The notes: a model not told the origin generated them from the sequence alone. A DNA stretch of 56,657 nucleotides from Alphaproteobacteria bacterium (GCA_009694165.1 SHVP01000004.1:1-56657); one strand, 5' to 3'; numbered from the stretch's first letter, positions 36,174-44,906 are shown. A program made the numbers and translations.

Positions 36174-37193
36174 GTGAGCAACGTCATTCGGTTGGAAGAG
36201 GAGCGGGCCCGCTCGCTCCGCACCCTTGATTCGTTGAAGCGTCTGGTCAAGGACGACCTCGATCGCGTCAACGAGGTGATCATTCGCCACATGCAGAGCC
36301 GGGTGCCGCTGATTCCGGAGTTGGCGGGACACATCATCGCCTCGGGCGGCAAGCGCCTGCGGCCGATGCTGACCTTGGCCGCGTCGCGGCTGTGCGGTTA
36401 TGAGGGCCAGCGCCACGTCCACCTCGCCGCCTGCGTCGAATTCATTCATACCGCCACCCTGTTGCACGACGACGTCGTCGACGCCAGCGCGCTGCGACGC
36501 GGCGTCAACACGGCGAACGCGGTGTGGGGCAACGAAGCGAGCGTGCTGGTCGGCGATTTCCTGTTCAGTCGCGCCTTCCAGGTCATGGTCGCCGACGGAT
36601 CGCTGCGCGTGCTCAAGATCCTGTCGGACGCCTCGGCCGTCATCGCCGAGGGCGAGGTCCACCAGCTGCTGACCAGCAACGATACCTCGACCGGCGAAGA
36701 CGCCTATCTCGAGGTTATCTCCGCCAAGACCGCGGCCCTTTTTGCCGCCGCCTGCCGCATCGGCGCCGTCCTGGCCGACCGGCCACGCGCCGAGGAAGAT
36801 GCGCTGGACAGCTACGGCCGCAACATCGGCATCGCGTTTCAATTGGTCGACGATGCGCTCGACTATTCCTCGCGCGAGGCCATCCTCGGCAAGACGGTGG
36901 GCGACGACTTCCGCGAGGGCAAAATCACGTTGCCGGTCATCCTGGCCTACCGGCGCGGCAACGACGAGGAACGCCGCTTCTGGCATCGCGTGCTGGAAGA
37001 GGGCAAACAGGACAATACCGACATCGGCGAGGCAATCCGCCTGATGGAGAAATACGCCAGCCTGCGGGACACCATCGAGCGGGCGCGGCACTACGGCTCG
37101 AAGGCGAAAGACGCCCTCGGCATCTTTCCCGACAGCCACGAGAAACAAACGCTGCTCGACCTCGTCGACTTCGCGGTCACGCGCAGCCACTAG
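36174..37193 (+). CDS. ispB: Polyprenyl diphosphate synthase (octaprenyl/decaprenyl type)
   Basis: 339 residues from GTG at 36174. Trans-prenyltransferase that makes the ubiquinone side chain. First Asp-rich motif LLHDDVVDAS near residue 98, GGKRLRPML near 58 for IPP binding, and the second motif FQLVDDALDYS near 224. The residues before the first DDxxD that set chain length are Ala/Thr (HTATL), small residues compatible with a long product; 8 versus 10 units cannot be fixed by eye. Divergent from DUF2007 and convergent with the MAPEG gene. Confidence 0.94.
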   Translation: MSNVIRLEEERARSLRTLDSLKRLVKDDLDRVNEVIIRHMQSRVPLIPELAGHIIASGGKRLRPMLTLAASRLCGYEGQRHVHLAACVEFIHTATLLHDDVVDASALRRGVNTANAVWGNEASVLVGDFLFSRAFQVMVADGSLRVLKILSDASAVIAEGEVHQLLTSNDTSTGEDAYLEVISAKTAALFAAACRIGAVLADRPRAEEDALDSYGRNIGIAFQLVDDALDYSSREAILGKTVGDDFREGKITLPVILAYRRGNDEERRFWHRVLEEGKQDNTDIGEAIRLMEKYASLRDTIERARHYGSKAKDALGIFPDSHEKQTLLDLVDFAVTRSH

Positions 37194-37211
37194 GCCCGGA
37201 CCGGCTCCGCC

Positions 37212-37586
37212 TCAAATCGAGGCCGCGAACATCCCGATCGGACAAGCGAGCGATATCGTCCAGATGGCCGAGCGCACCGTCGCGCGATCGGCGACATAGG
37301 CCCACAGATAGGCGATCCGCAGCAGAAGGAAGAGAACGGCCAGGCCGTCCACCCAAGCTTGCGGCGCCTGCCGCCATTCGGCCACCAGCACGCCGGCAAT
37401 GAACAGCGGCAGGGCCTCAAGCGTGTTCTGATGGGCCCAGAAGGCGCGCTTGCGCCAATCGGCCGGCTGCTGCTCGAGGAAGGGTCGTGGCGCCCGGTTG
37501 TCGTAGCCGCCACGGCTCTTGGCGAAGCCGACGGCGACATAGGCGAGCAGCCAGACGACGAGGATCATCCAGACCGCAATCGTCAT
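37212..37586 (-). CDS. MAPEG-family membrane protein
   Basis: 124 residues, ATG at 37586 with AGGAC upstream. Four predicted membrane helices (about 4-22, 52-68, 78-97, 103-122) and the MAPEG hallmark region WKRAFWAHQNTLEALPLFIAGV (split here: residues 44-56 RKRAFWAHQNTLE). MAPEG proteins include glutathione-dependent eicosanoid enzymes; the bacterial short ones are mostly uncharacterised. Convergent with ispB; 171 bases between its start and tRNA-Pro contain no other gene that I can see. Confidence 0.85.
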   Translation of the reverse strand: MTIAVWMILVVWLLAYVAVGFAKSRGGYDNRAPRPFLEQQPADWRKRAFWAHQNTLEALPLFIAGVLVAEWRQAPQAWVDGLAVLFLLLRIAYLWAYVADRATVRSAIWTISLACPIGMFAASI

Positions 37587-37757
37587 GTCCTAGTCCTCCG
37601 CGGCATTTGACTGGCCCGACCACCGGGCGGTTACGATCGCAACGGTTGGTCGCCCCGAACCTTAAGCGGCGCACCGCCCGAGCGCCACCGCGGCCGGTGG
37701 ACGGCGGCCCGGTCCTTGCGGCCCCCGCATCCCGGCGCTATAAGCCCGAGCCGACTT

Positions 37758-37834
37758 CGGAGCGTAGCTCAGCCTGGTAGAGCACCACGTTCGGGACGTG
37801 GGGGTCGGAGGTTCAAATCCTCTCGCTCCGACCA
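37758..37834 (+). tRNA. tRNA-Pro (anticodon CGG)
   Basis: A 77-base tRNA with CCA encoded. Acceptor stem CGGAGCG pairs with CGCTCCG, D arm starts TAGCTCAGCCTGGTAGAGC, anticodon stem CCACG/CGTGG encloses loop TTCGGGA so the anticodon is CGG (reads CCG), and the T arm has GGTTCAAATCC. Its 3' 20 bases (37809-37828) recur at 38530-38549. Confidence 0.97.
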
Positions 37835-38122
37835 GTTTCCCCAAGGGTTCTGCGAATCGCGCCGAACCGGATCGCACCACATCGTGCACGATCTGATCGA
37901 CTCTCCCAGATCGACACGAATTTGGTGGGCACTGCGCGGGAAGTCGGCTCTCGGTTCGCCCCACTCATAATTCAATGGCGTTGGATGACCACGGTGGATC
38001 GGGGTAAGCCGGGAGGAATCCCGCGCCTCGATTTCGCGAAACCGGGGACAATAGCAAGGCGGCGTTGAGCCGCCATAGAATGGCCGCCATCACCTAGCCG
38101 GCAAAGTTTCTACGGCCCCGCA

Positions 38123-38484
38123 ATGAAACACCTTCTCCGAATTGTGCTTGTCAGTTTCGTTGCTTCGTTTGCTTTGGCGACACCCTCGGCAGCCGGGCCT
38201 TTTGAGGATGGGGTGGCCGCGGTCAATCGAGGAGACTTCGCGACAGCGCTCCGCCTCTTCCGTCCGTTGGCCGACCAGGGCTTTTCCGCTGCCCAGTCCG
38301 ACCTCGGGGTTATGTACGAAAACGGCCAGGGCGTGCCGCAGGACGACGCCGAGGCGGTGAAGTGGTTTCGCAAGGGAGTAAAGTATATAATTCCCTAAAA
38401 AATGGGGGCCGCGTCGCCGCGAAGATGACCCGGGCACAGATCGCTGAGGCCCAGCGGCTGGCTAGAGAGTGGAAGCCGCAGTAG
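38123..38484 (+). pseudogene. Sel1-repeat secreted protein, internally deleted and frameshifted
   Basis: The 5' part (38123-38398, 91 codons) encodes a Sec signal peptide (MKHLLRIVLVSFVASFALATPSAAG) and the first Sel1/TPR unit (AALRLFRPLADQGFSAAQSDLGVMYENGQGVPQDDAEAVKWFRK; shown here only in part as DLGVMYENGQGVPQ). It then ends abruptly in GVKYIIP and TAA. From 38401 in another frame the usual Sel1-protein C-terminus is present (RVAAKMTRAQIAEAQRLARE, stop TAG 38482). The junction, 38375-38402, is an A+T-rich island unlike its surroundings. I read this as a Sel1 gene that lost its middle repeats. It could still make a 91-residue secreted peptide. It lies between tRNA-Pro and a copy of the tRNA 3' end. 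Confidence 0.75.
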
Positions 38485-38516
38485 CCGGCCGATTCGCGCT
38501 GAGGTTCAGCGTTAGA

Positions 38517-38555
38517 GACATGGGGTCGCAGGTTCAAATCCTCTCGCTCTGACCA
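38517..38555 (+). repeat. tRNA-Pro 3'-end fragment (candidate att repeat)
   Basis: The stretch repeats the 3' part of the tRNA-Pro gene: 20 identical bases AGGTTCAAATCCTCTCGCTC (38530-38549 against 37809-37828), then one mismatch, GACCA, and TTTCCC. The bases before it (GACATGGGG TCGC) also match the anticodon-arm side with a few changes. Such a second 3' end 720 bases away is the classic mark of integration into a tRNA gene. Confidence 0.82.
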
Positions 38556-38622
38556 TTTCCCTGCAAACATGCCACAGCCACGGCGACAGAGCCGCCGGCG
38601 CCGCGGTAGCATTCTCGTCGTC

Positions 38623-40122
38623 ATGGTGGATCCCAGAGCAACCGAGCCATCTGCAGCCGAGGCCGATGTCGTCGTGCTCGGTGCCGGCCTGTCGGGATCG
38701 GTGGCCGCCGTCCGCGCCCATGAGCAGGGCGCCCGCGTGTTGGTCGTCGAGAAAATGCCGCCAGACCAGGCGGGCGGCATCAGCCGCGTGCGCTATCCGC
38801 AAATCGTCTGGGCGCCGCGCCGCGAAAAATTGGCGGCGCTGATCACCTATCAGCAGGCCCTCAACCAGCCCAACCCGCTGCCCGACGCCGAGATCGCCGC
38901 CTGGGCCCAAGACATGGTGACGCAGACCGATTGGATCGGCGCCCGCATCGTCGAAGCCGGGCTGCAGTGGCAGCCCTGGGACGCCGGCGTCCTGGGATGG
39001 ATACCGGGACCGGAATTCCCCGACATGCCCGGGGCCGATTGCGTCGACCGGCTCTATGGCGCCGGACCGGGGTCGGGCGGCCTGTGGCGGGCCTTCCACA
39101 CCTTGCTTGGCCGGAAGCGCATCCTGATTCGCTACGGCGCCCGTGCCGTCGAGTTGATCCAGGACCCCGACACACGCGCGGTGACCGGCGTCGTCGTCGA
39201 AGAAAGCGGCCGCCGGGTGGCGATCCGTGCGCGCCGCGCCGTGGTGGTGGCGACCGGAGGATTCGACGCGAGCCCCGAGCTGCTGCGCACCCACATGGGT
39301 CTTGGCACGGCCTACCCGATCGGCTCACCCGCCAACACCGGCGACGGACTCCGCCTGGTCCAGGCCGCGGGCGCCGCCCTGTGGCACATGCGCAATGCCA
39401 CCATCACCGGCGGCATCTGGCCGGCCATCAAGGTGCCCGGGATCGCCGCCGCGTTCTTCGCCGCCCAAAACCTGAAGGTGGGAAGCTATATCGAGATCGC
39501 CGCCGACCACCGGCGTTTCTACCCGGAGGCGGGCGGCTGGAATCGTTTCCACAACAAGCTGCGCCGGCAGGGCAGTTGGGTCGATCTTCCGATCGCTAAC
39601 GTCCAGCCGGTGCATATGATTCTCGACGAACGGGTGCGCACCCAGTGTCGCCTGGCGCGGCCGATCTACTGGAACGCCGAAATGGTGCACCGCTGGAGCG
39701 CCGACAACAGCATCGAAGTGGCCAAGGGTTGGGTCATGCGCGCCGACTCGATCCGCGACCTGGCTGTGAAAATGAACCGCGACCCCGACGCGGTGGCGGC
39801 TACCGTCGAGCGGTACAACGGCGACGCCGCGGCCGGGCACGACCGCGAGTTCGGGCGCGACCCGGAACGCCTGCAGGCGATTGCCGTGCCGCCCTTCTAC
39901 GCGGTGGCGCTGGTGCCGGGCCTGGTCGGGACCACCGGCGGCGGGCGCCGGTTGCCCACCGGCCACGTCCTCGATCACGCGGACCGACCGATCCCCGGCC
40001 TATTCGAGGCGGGCGAACTGGGCTCGCCCCTCGCCAATCTTTACGAGAACGGTTCGTTCCTGACCGAGGCGATCCGCTCGGGGCGTGCGGCCGGGGAAAA
40101 CGCGGCGGCTCGTGTCGCCTGA
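38623..40122 (+). CDS. FAD-dependent oxidoreductase of the fumarate reductase/succinate dehydrogenase flavoprotein type
   Basis: 499 residues from ATG at 38623 (an in-frame ATG at 38569 would add a basic stretch and would start beside the tRNA fragment; neither has a strong ribosome site). N-terminal Rossmann motif VVLGAGLSGSVAAVRAHEQG near residue 18, mid ATGGFDASPELL near 208, and a C-terminal FAD-binding FEAGELGSPLANLYENGSFL near 464 typical of the 3-ketosteroid dehydrogenase/urocanate reductase-like flavoproteins. The His/Arg pair of true fumarate reductases is not obvious, so the substrate is open. Codon use is like its neighbours. Confidence 0.88.
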   Translation: MVDPRATEPSAAEADVVVLGAGLSGSVAAVRAHEQGARVLVVEKMPPDQAGGISRVRYPQIVWAPRREKLAALITYQQALNQPNPLPDAEIAAWAQDMVTQTDWIGARIVEAGLQWQPWDAGVLGWIPGPEFPDMPGADCVDRLYGAGPGSGGLWRAFHTLLGRKRILIRYGARAVELIQDPDTRAVTGVVVEESGRRVAIRARRAVVVATGGFDASPELLRTHMGLGTAYPIGSPANTGDGLRLVQAAGAALWHMRNATITGGIWPAIKVPGIAAAFFAAQNLKVGSYIEIAADHRRFYPEAGGWNRFHNKLRRQGSWVDLPIANVQPVHMILDERVRTQCRLARPIYWNAEMVHRWSADNSIEVAKGWVMRADSIRDLAVKMNRDPDAVAATVERYNGDAAAGHDREFGRDPERLQAIAVPPFYAVALVPGLVGTTGGGRRLPTGHVLDHADRPIPGLFEAGELGSPLANLYENGSFLTEAIRSGRAAGENAAARVA

Positions 40123-40130
40123 CGACGCCG

Positions 40131-41068
40131 CTACTTCGCCTTCACCTCGACAGGGCGCGCGGCATCCTTGGTCCACTCGGTCATCGAGCCGACGAAGACC
40201 TTGGCCTTCTTGTTGCTGAGAATCTCGCCGATCCCAAACCAGGCGACCGACGCCCAGTGGCCGGTGTTGCAGAACGCGATTTCTTCGCCGTCCTGCCGGA
40301 CGCCGACGTCTTCGAGCAGCGCAGCCACCATCGCCTTGGTCGAAAAGGTGCCGGTTTTTTCGTCGAAGAACTTGACGTTGTCGATGCCGACGGCGCTGGG
40401 GATGGTGCCGGCGACCCGCGCGGTCAGCTCCTTCGAGCGCCCGAGATATTGGTCGACCGGGCGCGCATCGATCAGCGGCACGCCGGTCGTGCGCGCGCGT
40501 TCCACGTCGGCGACGCTGGCGATCAACTCGGGACGAAATGCCGATTTGAAAGCTTGCGCCGGCGCGCTGGCGTTGCCGGTACCGGGTTCCCGGCGTCGGC
40601 CGTCCAGCCGCGCCAGCCACCGTCGAGGATCGAGACGGCATCGTGGCCCATCACCTTGAACGTCCAATAGACGCGCGTCGCGTTGCCGAAGTCGGTCGAG
40701 TTCTGACCGGCCGGCACGACGACGACATGGTCGCCGTTGGTAATACCGAGACTGCCGATCAGCCGCTCGACATCCGACGTCGGCGGCAATTGCCCGGCGA
40801 CGCCGTTGATCGTCGCGCGCCAGCCCGCCTTGCCGTAATCGGCCATGACCGCACCCGGCACGTGGCCCTTGGCAAAACCCTCGGCCCCACCTCCGTCGGC
40901 ATCGGTGCGCACATCGACGATACGCAAGCTCGCCTTGCCGAGATTGGCTTTGAGCCAGGCGCTATCCACCAGCGGTCGGTCGGTGAGGCGCTCGGCCGCG
41001 GCCCCGCCGGCCCAACCAACCAGCATCACCAGCAGGATCGCAGCGTAGGACAGTGGGCGGACCATCAT
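40131..41068 (-). pseudogene. Periplasmic two-domain rhodanese (sulfurtransferase), frameshifted
   Basis: From ATG at 41068 (GGGAG upstream) the gene begins with a Sec signal (about residues 1-26, ending GGAAAE) and a first rhodanese domain (LRIVDVRTDADGG; VSILDGGWRGWTADAGN). Near 40573 the frame is lost. The second domain continues in another frame to 40131, with the active-site cysteine loop FCNTGHWASVAWF and C-terminal VFVGSMTEWTKD. Removing one GC from the GCGCGC run at the junction fuses the two halves without a gap (PATPAPAQAFKSAF). Two separate pieces could be made only if a frameshift occurs. It would move sulfur in the periplasm if intact. Confidence 0.85.
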
Positions 41069-41181
41069 GTTCTCCCTGACTTTCCCGGCCATTCTAGGGC
41101 CGCGCGCGGCCGCCACTAGTCACAACGCGGTGGCAGCAGACCCGCCCGGCGCCACAGGCCGCCCATGTTAGGCTGCCCGCC

Positions 41182-42384
41182 ATGCTCGCCCGCCATCCCA
41201 TTGCCCTGCTGGTCGCCGCCGGCGGCGCCGTCGCCCTGATCACCCTCGGCATCCGCATCGCCTTCGGGCTGTTTCTCGAGCCGATGTCGGCGACCTTCGG
41301 CTGGGGACGCGAGGTCTTTGCCTTCGCCCTGGCCCTGCAGAACCTGTTGTGGGGCGTCGGGCAGCCGATCGCTGGCGCCATCGCCGACCGCTACGGCTCG
41401 GCGCGCGTCATGGCGGCCGGTGGCGTCCTCTATGCCGGCGGCGTCGCCCTGATGGCCTTCGCCGGATCGCCGATCGAACTCTATGCGACGGCCGGCGTGA
41501 TGGTCGGGTTCGGCACCGCCGGGGCCTCGTTCACCGTGGTGCTGGCGGCGCTCGGCCGCCTGCTGCCGCCGGAGCGGCGCGGCTGGGCCTTCGGCCTGGT
41601 GACGGCGGCCGGTTCCCTCGGCCAATTTCTGATCGCGCCGCTGGGCCAGGCGCTGCTCGCCGATTTCGGCTGGCATCTGGCCCTGCTCTATCTGTCCGCC
41701 CTCTCCGCCCTCGTCATCGTCATGGCGGCGCCCTTTCGCAGCGATCGCACCCCGGCCGCGGCGGCCGGCGCGCAAACGCTGGGCCAGGCCCTCGGCGAAG
41801 CCTGGCACCGGCCGAGCTACTGGTACCTGCTGGCCGGCTTCTTCGTCTGCGGCTTTCATGTCGCCTTCGTCCAGACCCACCTGCCTGCCACCCTGAGCGA
41901 CGCCGGCCTGCCCGCATCGACCGGCGCCTGGGCTCTGTCGCTGATCGGCCTGTTCAACGTGGCCGGCGCCTACCTGGCCGGGCCGCTAGGCGAACGGATG
42001 CGCAAGAAATGGTTGCTGTCGGCCATCTACGGTGCGCGTGCGGTGGTCCTGGCCGGATTTGTGCTCATTCCGGTCACCTCGGCGTCGGCGTTGGTGTTCG
42101 CCGCGGCGATGGGTTTTCTCTGGCTGTCGACGGTGCCGCCGACCTCCGGCCTGGTCGCCGCCATGTTCGGTCCGCGTTACCTCGCGACACTGTTCGGCAT
42201 CGTGTTCTTCAGCCACCAGATGGGCGCCTTCCTCGGGGCCTGGCTGGGCGGCATCGCCTACGATCTCGTCGGATCCTACGCTCCGGTCTGGTGGATCAGC
42301 GCCGGACTCGGCGTCTTCGCCGCCCTCATCAACCTACCGATCGACGAGCGCGCCCGCCTGGCGCCGGCCAAGGTGCCGACGTGA
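41182..42384 (+). CDS. MFS transporter
   Basis: 400 residues with about 12 hydrophobic helices in two halves. The loop 2-3 MFS motif is GVGQPIAGAIADRYGSARVM near residue 57, with the second half motif weaker (AGPLGERMRKKWLL near 267). The helix 5 region GLVTAAGSLGQFLIAPLGQ near 148 resembles the YbfB/monocarboxylate-type subgroup, so a small organic acid may be the substrate. Preceded by the divergent rhodanese pseudogene; its stop overlaps the next start in GTGA. Confidence 0.87.
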   Translation: MLARHPIALLVAAGGAVALITLGIRIAFGLFLEPMSATFGWGREVFAFALALQNLLWGVGQPIAGAIADRYGSARVMAAGGVLYAGGVALMAFAGSPIELYATAGVMVGFGTAGASFTVVLAALGRLLPPERRGWAFGLVTAAGSLGQFLIAPLGQALLADFGWHLALLYLSALSALVIVMAAPFRSDRTPAAAAGAQTLGQALGEAWHRPSYWYLLAGFFVCGFHVAFVQTHLPATLSDAGLPASTGAWALSLIGLFNVAGAYLAGPLGERMRKKWLLSAIYGARAVVLAGFVLIPVTSASALVFAAAMGFLWLSTVPPTSGLVAAMFGPRYLATLFGIVFFSHQMGAFLGAWLGGIAYDLVGSYAPVWWISAGLGVFAALINLPIDERARLAPAKVPT

Positions 42385-42719
42385 CCGTCCGCCACCATCC
42401 GCACCTGTTCGCCGCGTTGCTCGCCGGCGGCTGCGTGGCGCTGTGGGTTTTGGGAATGAGCCTGCTCGCGCCGGCCGACGAGGCCGCGGTGGTGATCGCC
42501 TTCCGCCCCGATCGCAGCAATGCCGCGATCGTCGCCGATGTCCACCGCGCCGGCGCGCTGCTGCGCGACGACCTGGCGGCGGGGAAGATCTGGCTGGTGC
42601 AGCGGAGCGAGCCGGGCGCGCGGCCCGACCATGCCCTCGCCGTCGTCCCCTATTCCTGGATCGAGAGTTTCGTTGCTGGAATCGGCTGCGCCTTCGGCCT
42701 CACGCCCAACCGCCGCTAG
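42381..42719 (+). CDS. Single-helix membrane protein of unknown function
   Basis: 112 residues from GTG at 42381, which overlaps the MFS stop (GTGA), so it is translated with the transporter. One membrane helix near residues 8-28 (LFAALLAGGCVALWVLGMSLL), then a soluble part with VVIAFRPDRSNAAIVADVHRAGALL and a Trp/Arg-containing WLVQRSEPGARPDHALAVVPYSW. No family recognised. Its stop lies next to that of the convergent sterol-desaturase gene. Confidence 0.6.
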   Translation: MTVRHHPHLFAALLAGGCVALWVLGMSLLAPADEAAVVIAFRPDRSNAAIVADVHRAGALLRDDLAAGKIWLVQRSEPGARPDHALAVVPYSWIESFVAGIGCAFGLTPNRR

Positions 42720-43595
42720 CTACTCGGCGGCCTGGACGGCCCGACGTTCGGCGAGAGCGGGCCGCGCCGGGCGGCCGCCCGGCGGCCCGAACAGCGCCAA
42801 GCCGCGCGCGCGCCAACCGACGGCCTGCTTGACGTCGCGCCCCATCGCCACCCACTCGTGGAAGGCGACCTTGAACGGATTGAGCGAGCCGACCGGATGG
42901 ACAAGCCCGTAGCGGCAGGGCTCATCGGCCCGCTCGGCGACGAAGGTGCCGAACAGGCGGTCGAAGATGATGACGACGCCGCCGTAGTTGCGGTCGAGAT
43001 AGGCCGGATTGGTGGCGTGATGCACGCGGTGGTGGGACGGGGTGTTGAAAAACCACTCGATCGGACCTAGGCGACCGATGAGTTCCGTATGCAGGAAGAA
43101 CTGATAGACGAGGTTCAGTCCGAGCACGAGGAACACGGCCGCCGGGTCGAACCCGACGAAGGCAAGCGGCAGCCAGAACACCCAGTTGCCCGACAGAACG
43201 CCCGTCCATCCCAAGCGATAGGCGGCGGCGAAATTCAGCTGCTGGGGCGAGTGATGCACCGCGTGCGTCGCCCACAGCCAGCGACACTCGTGCGAATAGC
43301 GGTGGAACCAGTAATAGAAAAATTCGACGCCGAAGAACAACGCCACGACGCCCCACCACGTATCGAGCGGAACCGTGGCTAGGCGGTATTTCCACGCCAG
43401 GAAATAGAGGGGACCGGCCACCAGACCCGGCAACAGGCTGGAGAGCTTGTGGCCGGCGGCGATTGCCAGGGACGTCAGGCTGTCGCGCCAGGGATAGACG
43501 TGCCCGCGCCGGGCCCATAACCACCATGCCTCGAGCGCAATCAGGACCAGAAAGACCGGAAACGCGAATAGACCAGGGCGTGCGGCATCCATCAT
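42720..43595 (-). CDS. Sterol desaturase/fatty acid hydroxylase family protein
   Basis: 291 residues. Integral-membrane di-iron hydroxylase: His boxes HRYSH (near residue 93), HAVHHS (near 111) and, late, HHRVHH (near 190), in the H-x3-H / H-x2-HH / H-x2-HH arrangement of the family. Multiple hydrophobic helices flank them. Substrate lipid is not predictable; many alphaproteobacterial members act on carotenoids, hopanoids or fatty acids. Stop codon abuts that of the small membrane gene. Confidence 0.9.
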   Translation of the reverse strand: MMDAARPGLFAFPVFLVLIALEAWWLWARRGHVYPWRDSLTSLAIAAGHKLSSLLPGLVAGPLYFLAWKYRLATVPLDTWWGVVALFFGVEFFYYWFHRYSHECRWLWATHAVHHSPQQLNFAAAYRLGWTGVLSGNWVFWLPLAFVGFDPAAVFLVLGLNLVYQFFLHTELIGRLGPIEWFFNTPSHHRVHHATNPAYLDRNYGGVVIIFDRLFGTFVAERADEPCRYGLVHPVGSLNPFKVAFHEWVAMGRDVKQAVGWRARGLALFGPPGGRPARPALAERRAVQAAE

Positions 43596-43663
43596 GATGG
43601 CGGCAGTATAGCGAAACCGCCGCCGACGGCTACGCCGACCCCCGCTCGCACGGGCTTATGAAA

Positions 43664-44605
43664 ATGCCGGAACTGCCCGATATCGCGCTCTATATCAATT
43701 GCTTACGACCCCGTACGGTGGGGCAGTCCCTGCGTAGCGTTCGCCTCAACAGTCCGTTTCTACTGCGCAGCGTGGCGCCGCCGCTCGACGCCTTTTCCGG
43801 CCGCGTGGTGCGCGACTACGAGCGGCTCGGCAAGCGCATCGTCCTGGTATTCGACGAAGAACATTTCCTGGTCATCCACCTGGTGATCGCCGGACGTCTG
43901 CATTGGCAGGAGGCCGGCGTCGCCCTCGGCGGCAAGTACAGCTTGGCCGCCTTCGATTTCCCGACCGGTAGCCTCACCCTGACCGAAGCGGGTGCCAAGC
44001 GCCGGGCGTCGTTGCATGCGGTTCACGGGCGGGACGGCCTGATTCGCCATGACCCTGGGGGCCTCGAGGTGTTAAACGCCGATCGCGCCCGCTTCGCCGA
44101 GCGACTGACGTGGGAAAATCACACGGTGAAGCGGTCCCTGACCGATCCAAGGATCGTGAGCGGGATCAGCAATGCCTATTCCGACGATATCCTGCACAGG
44201 GCTCGGTTGTCGCCGTTGCGCTGGACCGATTCGCTCACCGACCTCGAGATCGGTCGCCTGTGGGAGGCGTGCCGCGCCGTCCTTGGCGAATGGACGGAAC
44301 GCCTGACGCGCGAGGCCGGCCAGGGCTTCCCCGAAAAGGTGACGGCGTTCCGGCCGGCGATGGCCGCGCACGGCAAGTTCGGCCAGCCGTGCCCGGTATG
44401 CGGCTCGCCGATCCAGCGCATCGCCTATGCCGACAACGAGACCAATTACTGCCCGACCTGCCAGACCGACGGCAAGCTGCTCGCCGATCGCGGGCTGTCG
44501 CGCTTGCTCAAGGCCGATTGGCCGCGCACGCTGGCCGAACTCGACGAATTGAAGGCGGGCGCCCAGGCGGCGATCGCCTCACCACCTCGGTTGCGCCGAT
44601 CCTAG
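43664..44605 (+). CDS. Fpg/Nei-family DNA glycosylase
   Basis: 313 residues from the second ATG (43664), because this family uses the N-terminal proline after Met removal as the nucleophile, so MPELPD must be the start; the ATG at 43658 would shift it. The catalytic PELPD and the neighbouring ELPDI helix are present, with the H2TH region near residue 168 (ISNAYSDDILHRARLSP) and a C-terminal zinc finger CPVC...CPTC near residues 245-264. The usual beta-hairpin/Lys region GKRIVLVFD near 57 is present. Repairs oxidised bases; Fpg versus Nei specificity cannot be assigned by eye. Confidence 0.88.
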   Translation: MPELPDIALYINCLRPRTVGQSLRSVRLNSPFLLRSVAPPLDAFSGRVVRDYERLGKRIVLVFDEEHFLVIHLVIAGRLHWQEAGVALGGKYSLAAFDFPTGSLTLTEAGAKRRASLHAVHGRDGLIRHDPGGLEVLNADRARFAERLTWENHTVKRSLTDPRIVSGISNAYSDDILHRARLSPLRWTDSLTDLEIGRLWEACRAVLGEWTERLTREAGQGFPEKVTAFRPAMAAHGKFGQPCPVCGSPIQRIAYADNETNYCPTCQTDGKLLADRGLSRLLKADWPRTLAELDELKAGAQAAIASPPRLRRS

Positions 44606-44625
44606 CCGCCGCCTACGCTGCCGCC

Positions 44626-44787
44626 ATGCGTTGGTTACCGGTCGTCGTTTTGCTCGGGCTCATCCTTGTCGCCGCCGTGGCGGCCCGCCTGGGGTCCTTC
44701 GGGTCGGCACCGGCGGACAAGCCCTCGGTAAGCGCCACGCCGGCGGACGAGGCCGCCCGCACGGCGGTTGGTCGGCCAACGCGCTGA
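44626..44787 (+). CDS. Very short membrane-anchored peptide, doubtful gene
   Basis: 53 residues, one hydrophobic N-terminal helix (MRWLPVVVLLGLILVAAVAA) and a short Ser/Ala/Asp-rich tail. 20 bases after the Fpg/Nei stop, on the same strand. Hydrophobic start fits a real membrane peptide, but no ribosome-binding site is clear and no family is recognised; it may be chance. Confidence 0.35.
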   Translation: MRWLPVVVLLGLILVAAVAARLGSFGSAPADKPSVSATPADEAARTAVGRPTR

Positions 44788-44874
44788 CGAAAAAAGCTCC
44801 GTGTCGCCGTGGCCACCCCGCCGCTAGCCCTTGGGGCCGGCGCCAAATGGGTAGGGCGGGAAAGATGCGCTAAA

Positions 44875-44906
44875 TTTGATCGAGCGAAAGGCGCGCCTTT
44901 GATCGA
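44875..44906. promoter_or_regulatory. Candidate operator of the S24-like regulator
   Basis: A perfect 14-bp palindrome AAAGGCGCGCCTTT (44887-44900) sits between two copies of TTTGATCGA that start at 44875 and 44898, 23 bases (about two helical turns) apart. It lies 25 bases before the regulator ATG at 44931, a typical place for autoregulation. Inferred from symmetry only. Confidence 0.5.

Noticed and set aside
37662..37975. Minus frames with GARGFEPPTPTSR- and EREDLNLRPPR-type peptides
   Set aside because: These are translations of the antisense of tRNA-Pro, a well-known spurious annotation; the same peptide pattern at 38310-38780 and 38512-39294 arises from the tRNA fragment and supports it being tRNA-derived.
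38058..38074. GGCGGC...GCCGCC hairpin as a terminator
   Set aside because: No T run follows on either strand; short G+C hairpins are expected by chance in this sequence.
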